A model generated the notes under the pieces. That model saw only the letters and a program-made list of their open reading frames with translations. It did no database searches and was not told the DNA's origin. This document shows, in pieces, positions 35,077 to 46,913 of a DNA stretch of 64,000 nt. Position 1 is the first letter of the stretch. Every line of letters begins with the position of its first letter. The DNA comes from Alnus glutinosa. Lineage: Eukaryota; Streptophyta; Magnoliopsida; Fagales; Betulaceae. Location: the NCBI RefSeq assembly GCF_958979055.1, contig NC_084892.1:1740001-1804000 (forward strand). The letters are read 5' to 3'. Position numbers and translations under genes: made by a program.

Positions 35077-35141
35077 CCGACCCCGGAGCTAGAGTAATTG
35101 CAAGCCAGCAAACAAACCAAAAAACCCAACATAATTAGAAC

Positions 35142-37812
35142 ATGGAGTACGAGGCTCTGGGGTTGATTCTAGCTCTATTGCTATGGGTTGCATGGGTAAT
35201 AATTATACAGCGCCGCGACCGACACGTTCGACTGGAGGAGCAAGGTGATCAGCTCCCACCAGGGCCTAGATCGTGGCCAGTGGTTGGAAACATTTTCCCG
35301 TTGGGTTGGGCACCTGTACCCCACGAGTCCTTTGCAAAGCTGGCTCGACGGCACGGTCCCATCATGACCCTTTGGCTAGGGTCAATGAGCACGGTGGTCA
35401 TCTCGTCCAAAGAAGTGGCCCGAGACATGTTCAAGAACCATGATGTGGTTCTTGCCGGTAGGAAGATCTACGAGGCCATGAAGGGGGACTATGGCAATGA
35501 GGGTTCCATCATTACTGCTCAATATGGATCTCACTGGCGAATGTTGAGGCGCTTGTGCACCTCGGAGTTTTTCGTCTCAAGCCGTCTGTAAGCCATGAGA
35601 GGTACTGGTATTCCTTCAAGTCATGATCGATGTTTATTATTGATAAACTTTTAGATATATATAGAACATTGTAATTTACTGTTGATATATGTTGAAACAG
35701 GTGTTCGTGGGAGGTGCATCGATGAAATGGTGCAGTACATAGAAGACGCTAGTGCATCTGGTACCAACGGCATCGATGTTGGGAGGTTCTTCTTCTTGAT
35801 GGCTTTCAATCTTTTAGGAAACCTTATGTTTTCAAAAGACCTGCTGGACCCCAAATCAGAGAGAGGGGCCAAGTTCTTCAACCATGCAGGCAAGGTGATG
35901 GAGTTGGCAGGGAAGCCGAACGTCGCGGATTTCTTGCCAATTCTTAGGTGGCTTGACCCACAAGGTATAAGAAGAAAGACCCAGTTCCATGGCGAACGAG
36001 CCTTTGAAATCGCAGGGGGGTTCATTGCAGAGAGGATGGAGAGCATGGAAAATGGTCATAATGGTGAAGAAATCAAGAGAAAGGACTACTTGGATGTGCT
36101 TTTGGAGTTTCGTGGTGATGGTGTGGAGGAACCCTTAAGGCTTTCTTCAAGAGCTATCAACGTCGCAGTGCTTGTAAGCCATCTTTACTTTCCATCTTTT
36201 GCAGCTTCCACACACAGCTAGCACACCATATATCCACGCAAATCTCTTGGTGTTGCCACATATGATATGTTTTCTTTTAAAACTATATATTCTAAAATTG
36301 ACGAAAGTTCTTAAAAATAAAAATATCTAAATCTTTTTCAATTTTTGTTTTAAAAAATATATTATATATAATTTTATTCTCCATACCATTAATTAAGATC
36401 CATTGAAATATATATAATTTGTGATAAAATTTTCTTCCAAATTGAGTAAGAGAAAGTTTCTTTAATTTAGTCTATATTAAACTAATATATTTTCTTAGAA
36501 CTTGTGATTCTTACTTGCGCGCATTTTTAATAGAATCATCTAATAAATTGACAAGTGTCCATAGAACAAAATAAGTAACATCTTTCATTAAAAGTTTTAA
36601 ATTGCATATGAGAAATTACATCCTTTAAGAGTACATGTATGTCAAGATTCTAACCTAACTTAGAGGAATGTCGTATTGTTTATAATATCTACTGTGGTGC
36701 AGTCAAGTGGTTAAAGGATGAATTTGGGATGAGTTGTAGAGTCAGACATTTTGAGTCTTATTATGTACTAGGAGTTTTCCCAAATTATTTGGTATACGGT
36801 TCTTCTGATAGGTGAGGTTTGAAGGAGTAATTCTATCCTTATGTCCTTCCAAATGTTAAGTGGCTTTTAAAATTACAATTCAATTTGAGATAATCCTTAT
36901 TGGAGTTTGATCCGATGATAATTTTAAAGCCACATGACATTTGAGATGACACAAAAACGACTCTAGTCCTTTTTATAGCATTAGTCGGTCCGAAGAGCCT
37001 TGCTTTGGCGAGCTTTTTTATCATTAAAAAAAAAATGTTTTACTTTATTTTAAGAAAGCTCAAGAGTGTCAAAAGAGGATTCGTCATTTCTCCTGTCTTT
37101 CTCTCATCCTCTCACTTTTAAAAGGAAACTATCGAAAGATGTATATCGCATCTGGTGTCAAAATGAGATTATGGACGTTTCAGGAGATGTTTATGGCGGG
37201 GACGGACACAACGACGAGCACACTAGAGTGGGCAATGGCTGAGCTTCTCCACAATCCTGAAACTTTGAAAAAAGTCCAGACGGAGCTGAGGATCGCTATA
37301 AGCCCAAACAAGAAGCTCGAAGAGAAGGACATCGAGAACCTCCCATACCTTAGAGCTGTCATAAAGGAAACGCTAAGGCTACACCCACCTCTCCCTTTCC
37401 TATTCCCCCACATGTCCATGGACTCCTGCAACATGCTCGGCTACTCTATTCCAAAAGAAACACAAATCCTAGTTAACGTTTGGGCGATTGGACGAGACCC
37501 CAAGACTTGGGACGACCCTTTTGTTTTCAGCCGGAGAGGTTCTTGGAGCCAAAAGTGGTGGATTTCAAGGGGCACCATTTTGAGTTCATACCCTTTGGAT
37601 CTGGGCGACGCATGTGCCCAGCCATGCCGCTAGCCTCCCGTGTGCTTTCGCTGGCTCTAGGGTCTCTCCTGCACTTGTTTGACTGGGAGTTGGCCGACGG
37701 GCTTAAGGCGGAGAAGATGGACATGGCCGAAAGGATGGGGCTAACACTCAGGAAAGCTGTCCCATTGAAGGTTGTGCCAATACCTTTCAAACAACACCGT
37801 ACGTGTTGCTAA
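35142..37812 (+). pseudogene. P4: CYP76-like P450 pseudogene, near-twin of P2
   Basis: Exons are 35142-35601, 35701-36173 and 37184-37812. It carries the same TAA at codon 150 (35589-35591) and the same missing A in exon 3 (about 37527-37530) as P2, but lacks P2's extra C, so exon 3 reads correctly through I-helix AGTDTTTS and ExxR before shifting frame at PERF. The surrounding 7.8 kb is almost identical to the P2 block. The simplest history is that the nonsense and the deletion arose once, the block was copied or converted, and P2 then gained its extra base. Splice signals, TATA box and leader are intact. A truncated 149-aa product (anchor to just before the end of exon 1) is all that could be made without readthrough. 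Confidence 0.9.
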
Positions 37813-38712
37813 GAAGTTCATGTGTGTTAAACAACTTTTACTGCTTTTTTCTGTAACTGCCTATTGTCAACCAGTCAGACCTTTAATTAATTATAGGAAA
37901 ATAATTCTTATGCAACTGTTGTGCAAAGTCTTAGAGACGTGGAGTGAGTCTCATGTAGTGAGTTCCACCACATGGATCTCACGTGGGACTCATCCCATGT
38001 CTCTAGATCGAGTAGTGCACCAATCACCCATCTTAATTATATATTCTATATAATGATCTGATTTACAGCATGTGGAGATTGTAATATATCGTGGCTATGA
38101 TCTCTTGTCAACTGTCTTCCCCAAACAGGTATCATTTATATATGGACAATAAAATGGGACTTTGAAATTTGAATCTTGTAGTGAAAAAATCTTAAACTAG
38201 CTAGAAACCTTGATGAAATGATTGACTTTGTAAATATAGAATTTTCTTTTTCTTAAACTTTCTTTTGTACGTAGTTTTGTTGCTATGATCCATCTTATTA
38301 TTCAAGGGATTAGTCCAAGCTACAACAATAAAATCAAATCGCATGCATGATCAGTGGTATATATTGGAAAATATATAAGAAACCAAATACAAAGTAGCTA
38401 GTACGTGGACATTCCTTGACTGACGAATGGGATTGACAACAATGTTAAAGGAAAAGTACAACAATATTTGTATGAACGAAGTCGTTTTTTTCTTTCTTCT
38501 TTTTTTCTGAGCAAGAAATATGGAGTGTGGATTAGCACGAAATATGGAGATCAACAGGGTAGGATCAATGGAGACGTACAATTTATATATTTTGGCCATA
38601 GCCAATTAACCGATTGATTAGCCTAGCAACTCATGATGATCCATGAAGAGAGAGAGTAGTTGGGAACATTTTACCAAACTTGGAGCTCATGATATATTCT
38701 AGATGTTGATAT
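37813..38712. other. 3' flank of P4
   Basis: Near-identical to 16170-17071. Candidate AATAAA at 38148. No gene seen. Confidence 0.45.
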
Positions 38713-39057
38713 TTAATGCTTTTTCATTAACTTTTCATAGCAGTCGACTATACATGTTGCATGAGCGATGCCAACAAGTTTCAATTTCCGGGAACAAAGA
38801 TTAGTGCACTTTATCGTAGCAATGGAAAGTCTGGTGGCATAATCTTTTGGATGCATTGAGTCATTAAAAAGACATTTAAGAAGATTAGTAGAAATACAAA
38901 ACTCCATATGTCTTGATGCTTCACACATTTTAAGTGTGAATTCAAGGCAACGATGGATATAAGTCATTTCCTCAAGATCAAGTTGAAAAGGTAGTTGAAG
39001 GCTAGTTGGTAGTAGGGTGGGAGTAGGAGAAAGAGGGATAATTAAGGTCATTAACAT
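38713..39057 (-). CDS. Minus-strand ORF of unknown identity, U4 copy
   Basis: 114 aa, differs from the U2 copy by one visible substitution (IKCTNLC for IKCANLC). Unknown function. Confidence 0.35.
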   Translation of the reverse strand: MLMTLIIPLSPTPTLLPTSLQLPFQLDLEEMTYIHRCLEFTLKMCEASRHMEFCISTNLLKCLFNDSMHPKDYATRLSIATIKCTNLCSRKLKLVGIAHATCIVDCYEKLMKKH

Positions 39058-40213
39058 ATACTTCGAGTATTATGAGGATAATCAACTCAATGATAATCAC
39101 CGGCTGAAGTTTTATCATATGTTTCCTAGCCGACATATTTCTCCCGCTCTAAAAATTCTCTTATTTGGACGTCAAATTGAATCGTTATCAAAGTTAAATT
39201 GCTTGAGACCATTGAAATATAAACTTATTCAAAAAGAGTTATAAAAATTAATTGCAGCTTTTGGAAATATATAAGACAATATTCTATTAAAATAACTATA
39301 TATTGGTTCAAGTAATGTCTTTGGCTAGGAGCATAAAGGTTTTCCAATAGATTTTTATGCAAATAATATGTGACTTTTGGTGAAAGTTAACTATAACTAT
39401 ATTAGAAAACTTACATAAAAGAAGATGTATCATCAAATATTCATAACATATTAGATTAAAATCTCCATTTAAACAATATTTTGAAACAACTATTGGCTTA
39501 AAAGAAATGATAAGTATGTAATATTGGAGTGCATGGAGTACTGTAAATCATCATAGTATTTCATTTATACAAAGATATTATAAATGGTTAAAGTTACAAA
39601 TAGAAGTGATTTGTTATATTGTCACATCTATAATAAAAGAACAAAACAAACTAATTATTACAATTATGCATAATTGTATGACATAGTTTTTTAACAAAAA
39701 AAGAAAAAGATTCTCATACGATTTTAATATAATTATAATGATGTGATAGTTAAAATTAGACATTAATTTTTTTTCACAACATATTATACTCTTCCTTATT
39801 TGCTAAGGAAAAAAAAAAAAAAAAAGGGATAGCGGTCCATGCTAAGCCCCCCACCATTATATGACATAGTTTTTGAACAAAATTTTCTGGTAATTAAACT
39901 CAATGCATTTAAAAAAATAAAAATAAAAAACACTTTGAAATCACGTGTTCCTTAGGAACGATATCATATATATATATATATATATCCTGTGCTGTCTTGA
40001 AAAAGGTTAAAGTTGGAGGAGAAATCGGTCGAGCATATGGGTTCACATGCAGTTGAGCCCAAAGTACTCATAGATGTTATGTACACAGTAGCCATCTCCT
40101 TTTTCTTTTTCTTTTTTCTTTTTTTTTTTTTTTTTTTTAATATATATATATATATATATTTCAAATAATAATGTTCTCTTTATATAAGGATATGCCTATA
40201 TAGCTAGTCAAAT
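39058..40213. other. AT-rich spacer, U4
   Basis: Counterpart of 17417-18586. No gene seen. Confidence 0.4.
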
Positions 40214-40606
40214 CTAGGGGTGGGCATCGGTTCGGTAGGTGGTTAATTCGGTCGGTTAACCGACTTTTGTCGGAATGCAGTCGGTGAATTTATTTCGGTT
40301 AAATCAGTTAAATCAGTTAACATTTGGTTAACATGGGTAAGGAAACGATGTCGTATTGATTTTTAAAAAAAAAAAGAAAAAGAAGATCAAACGTTTCGTT
40401 CTTCCTAAAACGATGCCATTTCATTTTATGTCGGCTCGGTTAATCGGTCAGAATAAAATGCGGTTCGGTTACCGAACCGGCTTTATGAACAAAATTTTAT
40501 ACCGACTACTAAACCGAAATTAGTCAGTAGAGTCGGTAGGCGGTCAATTTCGGTTTGGTTCAATAAACGGTCGGTAGGTAGTAGGCAGATAATTTGCCCA
40601 CCCCTA
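40214..40606. mobile_element. hAT-like MITE, U4
   Basis: Same ends and site as in U1-U3. Confidence 0.75.
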
Positions 40607-41017
40607 CGAATCACTAAAATAGTAGTCAACCCGTACGTAATACTTATGCTATATTTTATTTCATTGATTCCCTAATTCATGCAAGATGAGAGCCGCAATC
40701 GATTAAAAATAATAATGTTGGCGTTACCATTTATTTCTAAGGTAATAATGGAATACTATTTTTTTTTTTTTTTTAACAAAAAGATTTGAGTATTTCATCG
40801 ATCAAAGATCACGAGCATAAAACTCTTACATCATAAAGCATAAAGCTCTACAAAATCATAGACACATGCTATAAAATTACATAATCATAGATACAAACAA
40901 AATTCTTACAATAAAGTACTATACCTGACTTTCATCTTCCGCTAACCCATGTACAAAAATAGTTAAAGAGCATATCTGCTCCGAGGAGACTAGATCTAAG
41001 ACAATGGTAGCCAAATA

Positions 41018-41055
<38 letters not shown>

Positions 41056-41056
41056 T

Positions 41057-41123
<67 letters not shown>

Positions 41124-42235
41124 AAAAAAACCGGCCTTGAGAGATAACCTCTTACATTTGACTAATCTTCATCACATAGATCACCCATGCGGGCAGATCT
41201 AAAGAGAATAAAACTCTTATATATTCAAAGCAAAAACATAACTAGCAAACAGCAGCAACGACCAGGGAGGAAATGAATGGCACAGCACGGAGTTAGATGG
41301 ACGAATGCATAACGGAGATGCTAAAATTACTAATCTGGTCGGAGGACACCTACAAACAAAATAAAAAACTAGAATGGAATGGGGAGGGTTAGAGTGAGGA
41401 ATAGAAATGGAAAGTGAGAAGAGGAGGGAGTAGATCTGCTCCCTCCTTCTCTCAGATCTAATGGAATACTATATTTAAAGAGACATGTTTGTGAATAAAT
41501 TATCCATTTCAATATTTCTATGGCCGGAGGAATTCTGCATAGGATAATTAAAGATGTAGTAGGTAGTCATTTCACGTGCCAAACATATATATTCTCAATC
41601 ATTTTACAAAGAGAAATGATATATAAAGTTATAAATCATATTTTTATTCTACAAGAATTAAACCCAAAATAAAAAAGAAAGAACAAAAATTGGGCCATGT
41701 TTTTATCGTTTTACGTACAAACCAATCACCAAAAATATTTTTAGAGAATTTTTTTAAAAAAATTGTTGAAAATATCTCCCAACAAAAAACATCTTACGTT
41801 TATTTTTTAACGGAGCTTAAATTTGATTTGACACCGATAAATTGCTGAATTAAGATATCTTAAATGAAAATAATTTGTTTTGTGATATGGACACCATACA
41901 AATACCGTTAAATAAAATAACATAAAATATTGACAATCAAATAAATCTCTCTCCACTTGGCATGTTTCACTACAAGTGTTTGTCGTTATCATCAAGTATT
42001 TATATTTTTGTATGATCCTGCTTGTTCGAATAATTAATTTTTCTTTATTTTTTTTTCTTTGTGAATGTGTTTATCCAAATAAAATACGATTTGAGCTCCA
42101 ATTCAATTATTTTATATGTACGTTTTCAGTCGGTTATGTTTCCTTAAGACGATCGTACCATTAACTTATATTTAAATATCTTATTATATAAAAGAACCAT
42201 CAACAAACGTATGATATAAGTTAGGAAAAGTATAT
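40607..42235. other. Spacer, U4, with microsatellite
   Basis: AT-rich spacer with (CT)n at about 41020-41057 and (AT)n at 41061-41120, then sequence homologous to 7090-8185. No gene seen. Confidence 0.45.
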
Positions 42236-42366
42236 TTACACAACACACACTACACAATTTTTACACAACACACTTATATGAGATGGGACTCATGTGAATG
42301 GAACTCACCACATAGGTCTCACCTCATGTAAGTGTATTGTGTAAAAATTGTGTAGTGTGTTATGTA
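42236..42366. mobile_element. Small fold-back MITE, U4
   Basis: Counterpart of 8186-8317. Confidence 0.7.
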
Positions 42367-42388
42367 AGGATCATGTCCCTATAAGTTA

Positions 42389-42752
42389 ATTAGGGGGGAG
42401 TGATTCCCTCACAACTTCTCCCACACAACTTTCATACAACCCCTCTTACATTGTGTGGGTCTCATGCATGTATGTCCTACGTGTGGGACCCACACAGTTA
42501 GGGACGGAGCTAAGATTTAAGATTTGGGGGGGTCAAATTAAAAAATAAAAATAAAAATGGGGGGGCCAAAACTAAAAAAATAAAAAAATTTATGGGTAAA
42601 TTTTTTTATTTTTTTTCAGGAATATTTTTTTTTTTTGGGGGGTAAAACCTTAGGCTTTGGGGGACAAGGCCTAGGGTAGCTCCGCCCTTGCACACAATAT
42701 GAAAAGGGGTTATGTGAGAGTTGTGTGGGAATTGTAAGGAAAAACATTACTC
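42389..42752. mobile_element. MITE with nested hAT-like element, U4
   Basis: TAAGTTA flanks at 42382 and 42753. A nested element at 42499-42690 (TAGGGACGGAGC..GCTCCGCCCTTG) is flanked by CACACAGT/CACACAAT. Confidence 0.65.
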
Positions 42753-42832
42753 TAAGTTAAGGTGTACAGGTTGATGACTTGTATTTTACAAGTCTTGAGG
42801 TGGGCTCCAGTTTTTATTATTTATTATTATTA

Positions 42833-42960
42833 GAGAAATGCTCAAAATACTTATAGTGCCCAACAAGTGCACTACCAAAAGGCACAATGGAGTGGAGCCT
42901 ACACATTGGGTTCCACCCCATTAACGTGCCTTGTGATAGTGGGTATATGTATCATTCCCT
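42833..42960. mobile_element. MULE-like MITE, U4
   Basis: Counterpart of 8769-8903, GAGAAATGCTC tip with TTATTATTA-type flanks. Confidence 0.5.
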
Positions 42961-42984
42961 TTATTATTATTTATCTTTTTCACT

Positions 42985-43477
42985 TCTTTTGTCTCACCTG
43001 TGGGGAGAAGTTTTCGTAACACTTCACCTCAACTCACTTATTTAAGTTATTTACAAGACTTAACATATTGGGTAATTTATAAAAAGAAGAGTAGTGAGAG
43101 GCAGGAACTTCGGGGCCTTGGGCAGTACTCAGTAGAGAAAAAACCAAAAAGAGAGAGACTTAAGAGTTATCTCACGTTCGAAGTGCCGAAAGGCTTAGAG
43201 AATTAAGAGATTATTTTTATCTTTTGTATTTAATTCTGAATTCTTTTTTGTGTGAAAGTAAGATTTGAGTATGTTGGAGCTTTTGGATATGAGTGGTTTT
43301 CTTTGTACTACTTTTTGTACTCCACTATTTTGAGAGTAAATTTCTTTCGGGTCGTCTCCACCAAAAGATGTAGGCTTATTAAGCGGAATCATTTAAATCT
43401 TGAAGTCTTGTGTGATTGTGTTATTTTATATTCTGTCATTTTTTGCTTCTTAAGTAATCCCTAAAATTAGTTTTGTC
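42985..43477. mobile_element. LTR-like fragment, U4
   Basis: Counterpart of 8928-9428. No retroelement genes nearby. Confidence 0.3.
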
Positions 43478-44216
43478 ACAACATATTAGGTGAGTGTCTT
43501 ATTTGGAAAATGCTCTATTTTCCAAATTTTCATTTCCAAAAGTGGTTCTCAAATGGTGTGTCACCATCCTATGAGATGATGACACATTTTTCAAAATAAT
43601 AGATCTCATCGATAATTGACACATCATTTGAGAATCAACGTTTAAGAAAAACAAAAATTGGTAAGCGTCTTCTTTATATTGGATGCTACTTAAATTATCT
43701 TTAAAAAATTAACTGATACCTTTCTAACTTTAAGAAGTCATTTGAAATTTTTAAATTTGAAGGAAGAATTTGATCAAATGTGAAATTTCAATGGCCACTT
43801 AAACAATTTTTCCTAATTATTATTATAAATTTTTTACAAATTAATATGGTAATACTTACATGTGAGACTTATTACATTTTCCACTAAACAATATTTAAAT
43901 CTACCAAAATTAAAACTTAAAAATTGGGTAGTTGTTGTGTATGTTATTTGACTTGAGAAACTCTAGATTATGTAGGGATAGATTCGTAAATATTATTATT
44001 AATGTATTCTTTGATATTCTCTTCTGATTAGTTGGACTAGAATTTAATTATATCGCACGGAGAATGTAATTAGGCTTTAATTACTGGTTGCTTTGCAATT
44101 AGTTTTCATCGTGATTCGTGAGTACTGTCATCCCTTCTGCATGGTGCTATTAGTACTTGGTGGTTAGGTTCTAGGGTTGGTGCGCTCAGCCCCTTGTGGA
44201 GCCCATCATTCTCTTA
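43478..44216. other. Spacer, U4
   Basis: Counterpart of 9429-10162. No gene seen. Confidence 0.4.
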
Positions 44217-44403
44217 GGGTATTCACAACAGCTTCTTTAAAAAAGGTCTGTTCTCTAAAATTTAACAAAAATTTCAAGAAAGTTACAAAAACCTTCCACA
44301 GCAATTTCACTAAAATTTTTGTTTCCCTGGAAAGTGAATAGTGATTTCCAATGCATTGGGAAGCACTATTCACTTCCTATTCAATTGTTTATTTACAAAA
44401 TAT

Positions 44404-45189
44404 ATGGGGTAATTACCTTTTTCCCCTCATGAACTACCGGCCTGTGTCATTTTGGCCCCACGAACTACCACTTCGACCAAAAGAGAGCATCAAACTACCA
44501 TTTTTACACACTTTGGCCCATTCCGTCAGGAATTCCGTTAATTTGGATGGAATATACCATTTTTTACCGTTAATTTTGATTTTAAAACCAAAATACCCTC
44601 TACAGTAATTAATAAAAAATATTAAAATTAATATATTAAAAAAAAAAAACAAAAACCTGAAGGAAAAGAGGTGGCTGCCGCCACCCTGAGGTGGCCGGGT
44701 GGCTCGCGGCCCACCCCGGCCTAAGGGGTGGCCGCACGGCCTCCCCAGAACCTGGGGTGGCCGCACAGCCTCCCCAGAACCTGGGGTGGCCGCACGGCCA
44801 CCCTAGGTCATTTCTATGGTGGCCGCGCGGCCACCCAGCTTCCGGGGTGGCCGGAGCCACCTTTAGGGGTGGCTCGCGGGCCACCCACGGCCTCTGGGGT
44901 GGCCGCACGGCCACCCTAGAAAAGACCGCACGGCCACCCGGCTGCCGCCACCCCTTTTCCTTCAGGTTTTTGTTTTTTTTTTTTTTTTGTTTTTTTTTAA
45001 GATGAGGGTATTTATGTCATTTTTGAAATTGAGTTAGGGCATTTAAGTCTTTGCATGAATTAGACTGACAGAAGGGGGCAAAATGTGTAAAAATGGTAGT
45101 TTGATGCTCTCTTTTGGTCGAAGTGGTAGTTCGTGAGGGCAAAATGACACAGGCCGGTAGTTCATGGGGGGAAAAGGTAATTACCCCAT
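44404..45189. mobile_element. GC-cored fold-back element in U4
   Basis: Long inverted arms: TGGGGTAATTACCTTTT at the left answers AAAAGGTAATTACCCCA at the right, and complementarity continues through GAACTACCGGCCTGTGTCA and into CCTGAAGGAAAAG..GGCTGCCGCC. The core (44680-44945) is an array of GGTGGCCGCACGGCCACC-type palindromes. No ORF credible as a transposase. Confidence 0.75.
44725..44811 (+). repeat. 29-bp tandem repeat of palindromic GGCC units
   Basis: GGGGTGGCCGCAC starts at 44725, 44754 and 44783, a 29-bp period with CTCCCCAGAACCT spacers. Diverged units continue to about 44935. Confidence 0.75.
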
Positions 45190-45683
45190 TTTTACCCATC
45201 CTTGTGGAGCCCATTATTCTCTTAGGGTATTCACAACAACGTCTTTAAAAGATGTCTGTTCTCTAAAATTTAAGAAAAATTTCAAGAAAGTTACAAAAAC
45301 CATTCCACAGCAGTTTCGCTAAAATTTTTGTTTCCTTGGAAAGTGAATAGTGCTTTCCAATGCATTAGGAAGCACTATTCACTTCCTATTCAATTGTTTA
45401 TTTACAAAATATATTATCTCTTTCCTACTTTATCTTCTATTTCCTACTTTTAATTAAAGTAAAAGTAAAAAAAAAAAAAAAAAAAAATTTAATGATATAG
45501 AAAAAATGAAGGGAAGCTGCTGTGGAGTGTTTTTTGATAGGCAAGTAAAAAATAGTTTTAGGGAAAATGGTTCAGAAGCTGCTGGGAATGCTCTTATTGA
45601 AAAGTCTCGTTTTTTATTTTATTATTATTTTTTATTGTTTTTAAAATTTAGATTGACTGGTAGTCTAGCGTAGCATGTATATG

Positions 45684-45782
45684 ATGCAAGTTAGCTTATT
45701 GAATGATTTGGAAACGTGTCCTCTTTTTATTGTATATGATGGTCAAATTACTGCCATGTTAATTAGTAACTCTAAAATTGTA
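45684..45782 (+). repeat. Direct-repeat module, first copy of U5
   Basis: GATGCAAGTTAGC module; second copy at 48088-48191. Confidence 0.7.
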
Positions 45783-45812
45783 CGAGCTTATTTGGTAAAT
45801 AATTGTATTGTG

Positions 45813-46145
45813 GAATATTTGTTTGAATAGTAATAAGAATTTTTTGATGTGATATAAAATTTGAGAATGATCTATAAAAAAGTAAAAAAAATTTGTTTTG
45901 TAATAAGTTTTTTTATTTGAATAGTAATAAAAAAAATTATTGATGTGATATACAAAGTGTAAAAAATTTAGAATGTTGTTTATTTGATTTTTTTGGGAGA
46001 AGTGAAAATGAATAGATAGAGACTTAAAATGGTTTGCCAAACTAACTCGTAAGAATCTTAGAGATATATGATAGACGAGGGAGGAGGGAGGAGGTTCAGA
46101 TTTTCCTCCAATTATACAGCTTAAAGTCGTTCCAAACACAAAACG
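45813..46145. repeat. Dispersed repeat R1, U5
   Basis: Same segment as at 117-450. Confidence 0.5.
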
Positions 46146-46151
46146 TTAGAG

Positions 46152-46907
46152 TACTAACAGCAGGTTCCCAACCATTTTCCCTATTTTAGGGAAAATTTAG
46201 GGAATCAAACTACTTTTTTTCTCCCTATATAAAAACACTTCACAACAGTTTCCCTTTATATTTCCCTATATATTAAAATAATATTTTTTTACTTTTCACT
46301 CTTTTTTTTCTTTCTCAATTTCTCTCTCATCAACGTCCTGTTTGTCCCTTCCAACACCCATTCTTCATCTTCTTCTTCAACACAACACCCCTTCTTCATC
46401 TTCTTCTCAATTTCTCTCGCTCAAAATCGCGGCTATTTCTTTTTCTCCCAGGTCCAGTTCATCCCGAACCCCAATTTGCCTAAATCCCAGCTTCCAAACC
46501 CATCTCAGCACTAATATGGTTTCTACCATTGTTGAAAGAGGAACACGTCAGATTTGGAGGCTGAGATGCGGCAGAGAACAGTGAATACAATAGACACGCA
46601 GTCAGGAGGATAGAGAGGCGGAGAGAGAGGAGCAAGAAGAGGAAGAGTGCAACAGGGAACATCGTTCTTAAACAAAAGTTGTTCAAGTCGAAGTCAAGTT
46701 CCACTGCATGAAGGATAGAGCCAGAGAGGAGAGAGGAGAGAGAGAGAGATTTTTTTTATTAAAATAAGGGATTGGGTAGTACTGTAGTTACCCAAGCATG
46801 GAGCCCTAAAATAAGGCAATTGCTGTGGCTTGTTTTTTGCAATTTTTTTCAAATTTTTCCTATTTTAAGGAATAGAACTACTTATAGGGCATCTGCTACT
46901 AATGCAC
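46152..46907. mobile_element. Insertion shared by U4 and U5, U5 copy
   Basis: Counterpart of 31968-32711 at the same site (TTAGAG at 46146 and 46908). Has an extra duplication in the CTTCATCTTCTTCT part. The longest ORF inside (46342-46584) is Ser-rich and probably not a gene. Confidence 0.6.
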
Positions 46908-46913
46908 TTAGAG

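Larger units (their letters stand above)
44217..45593. mobile_element. Tourist-like MITE, interrupted and partly duplicated
   Basis: The MITE of 10163-10526 appears here as a left part (44217-44403), then a fold-back insertion, then a complete copy (45225-45593). About 205 bp (44194-44403 and 45201-45412) are thus present twice in direct orientation around the insertion. Confidence 0.65.

Noticed and set aside
44691..45005. ORFs rich in Gly, Pro, His and Arg in the fold-back core
   Set aside because: Read off the palindromic GGCC repeat array on both strands; an effect of composition.
46342..46584. 80-aa Ser-rich ORF in the U5 insertion
   Set aside because: Depends on a short duplication absent from the U4 copy and has no recognised domain; kept only as possible captured sequence.
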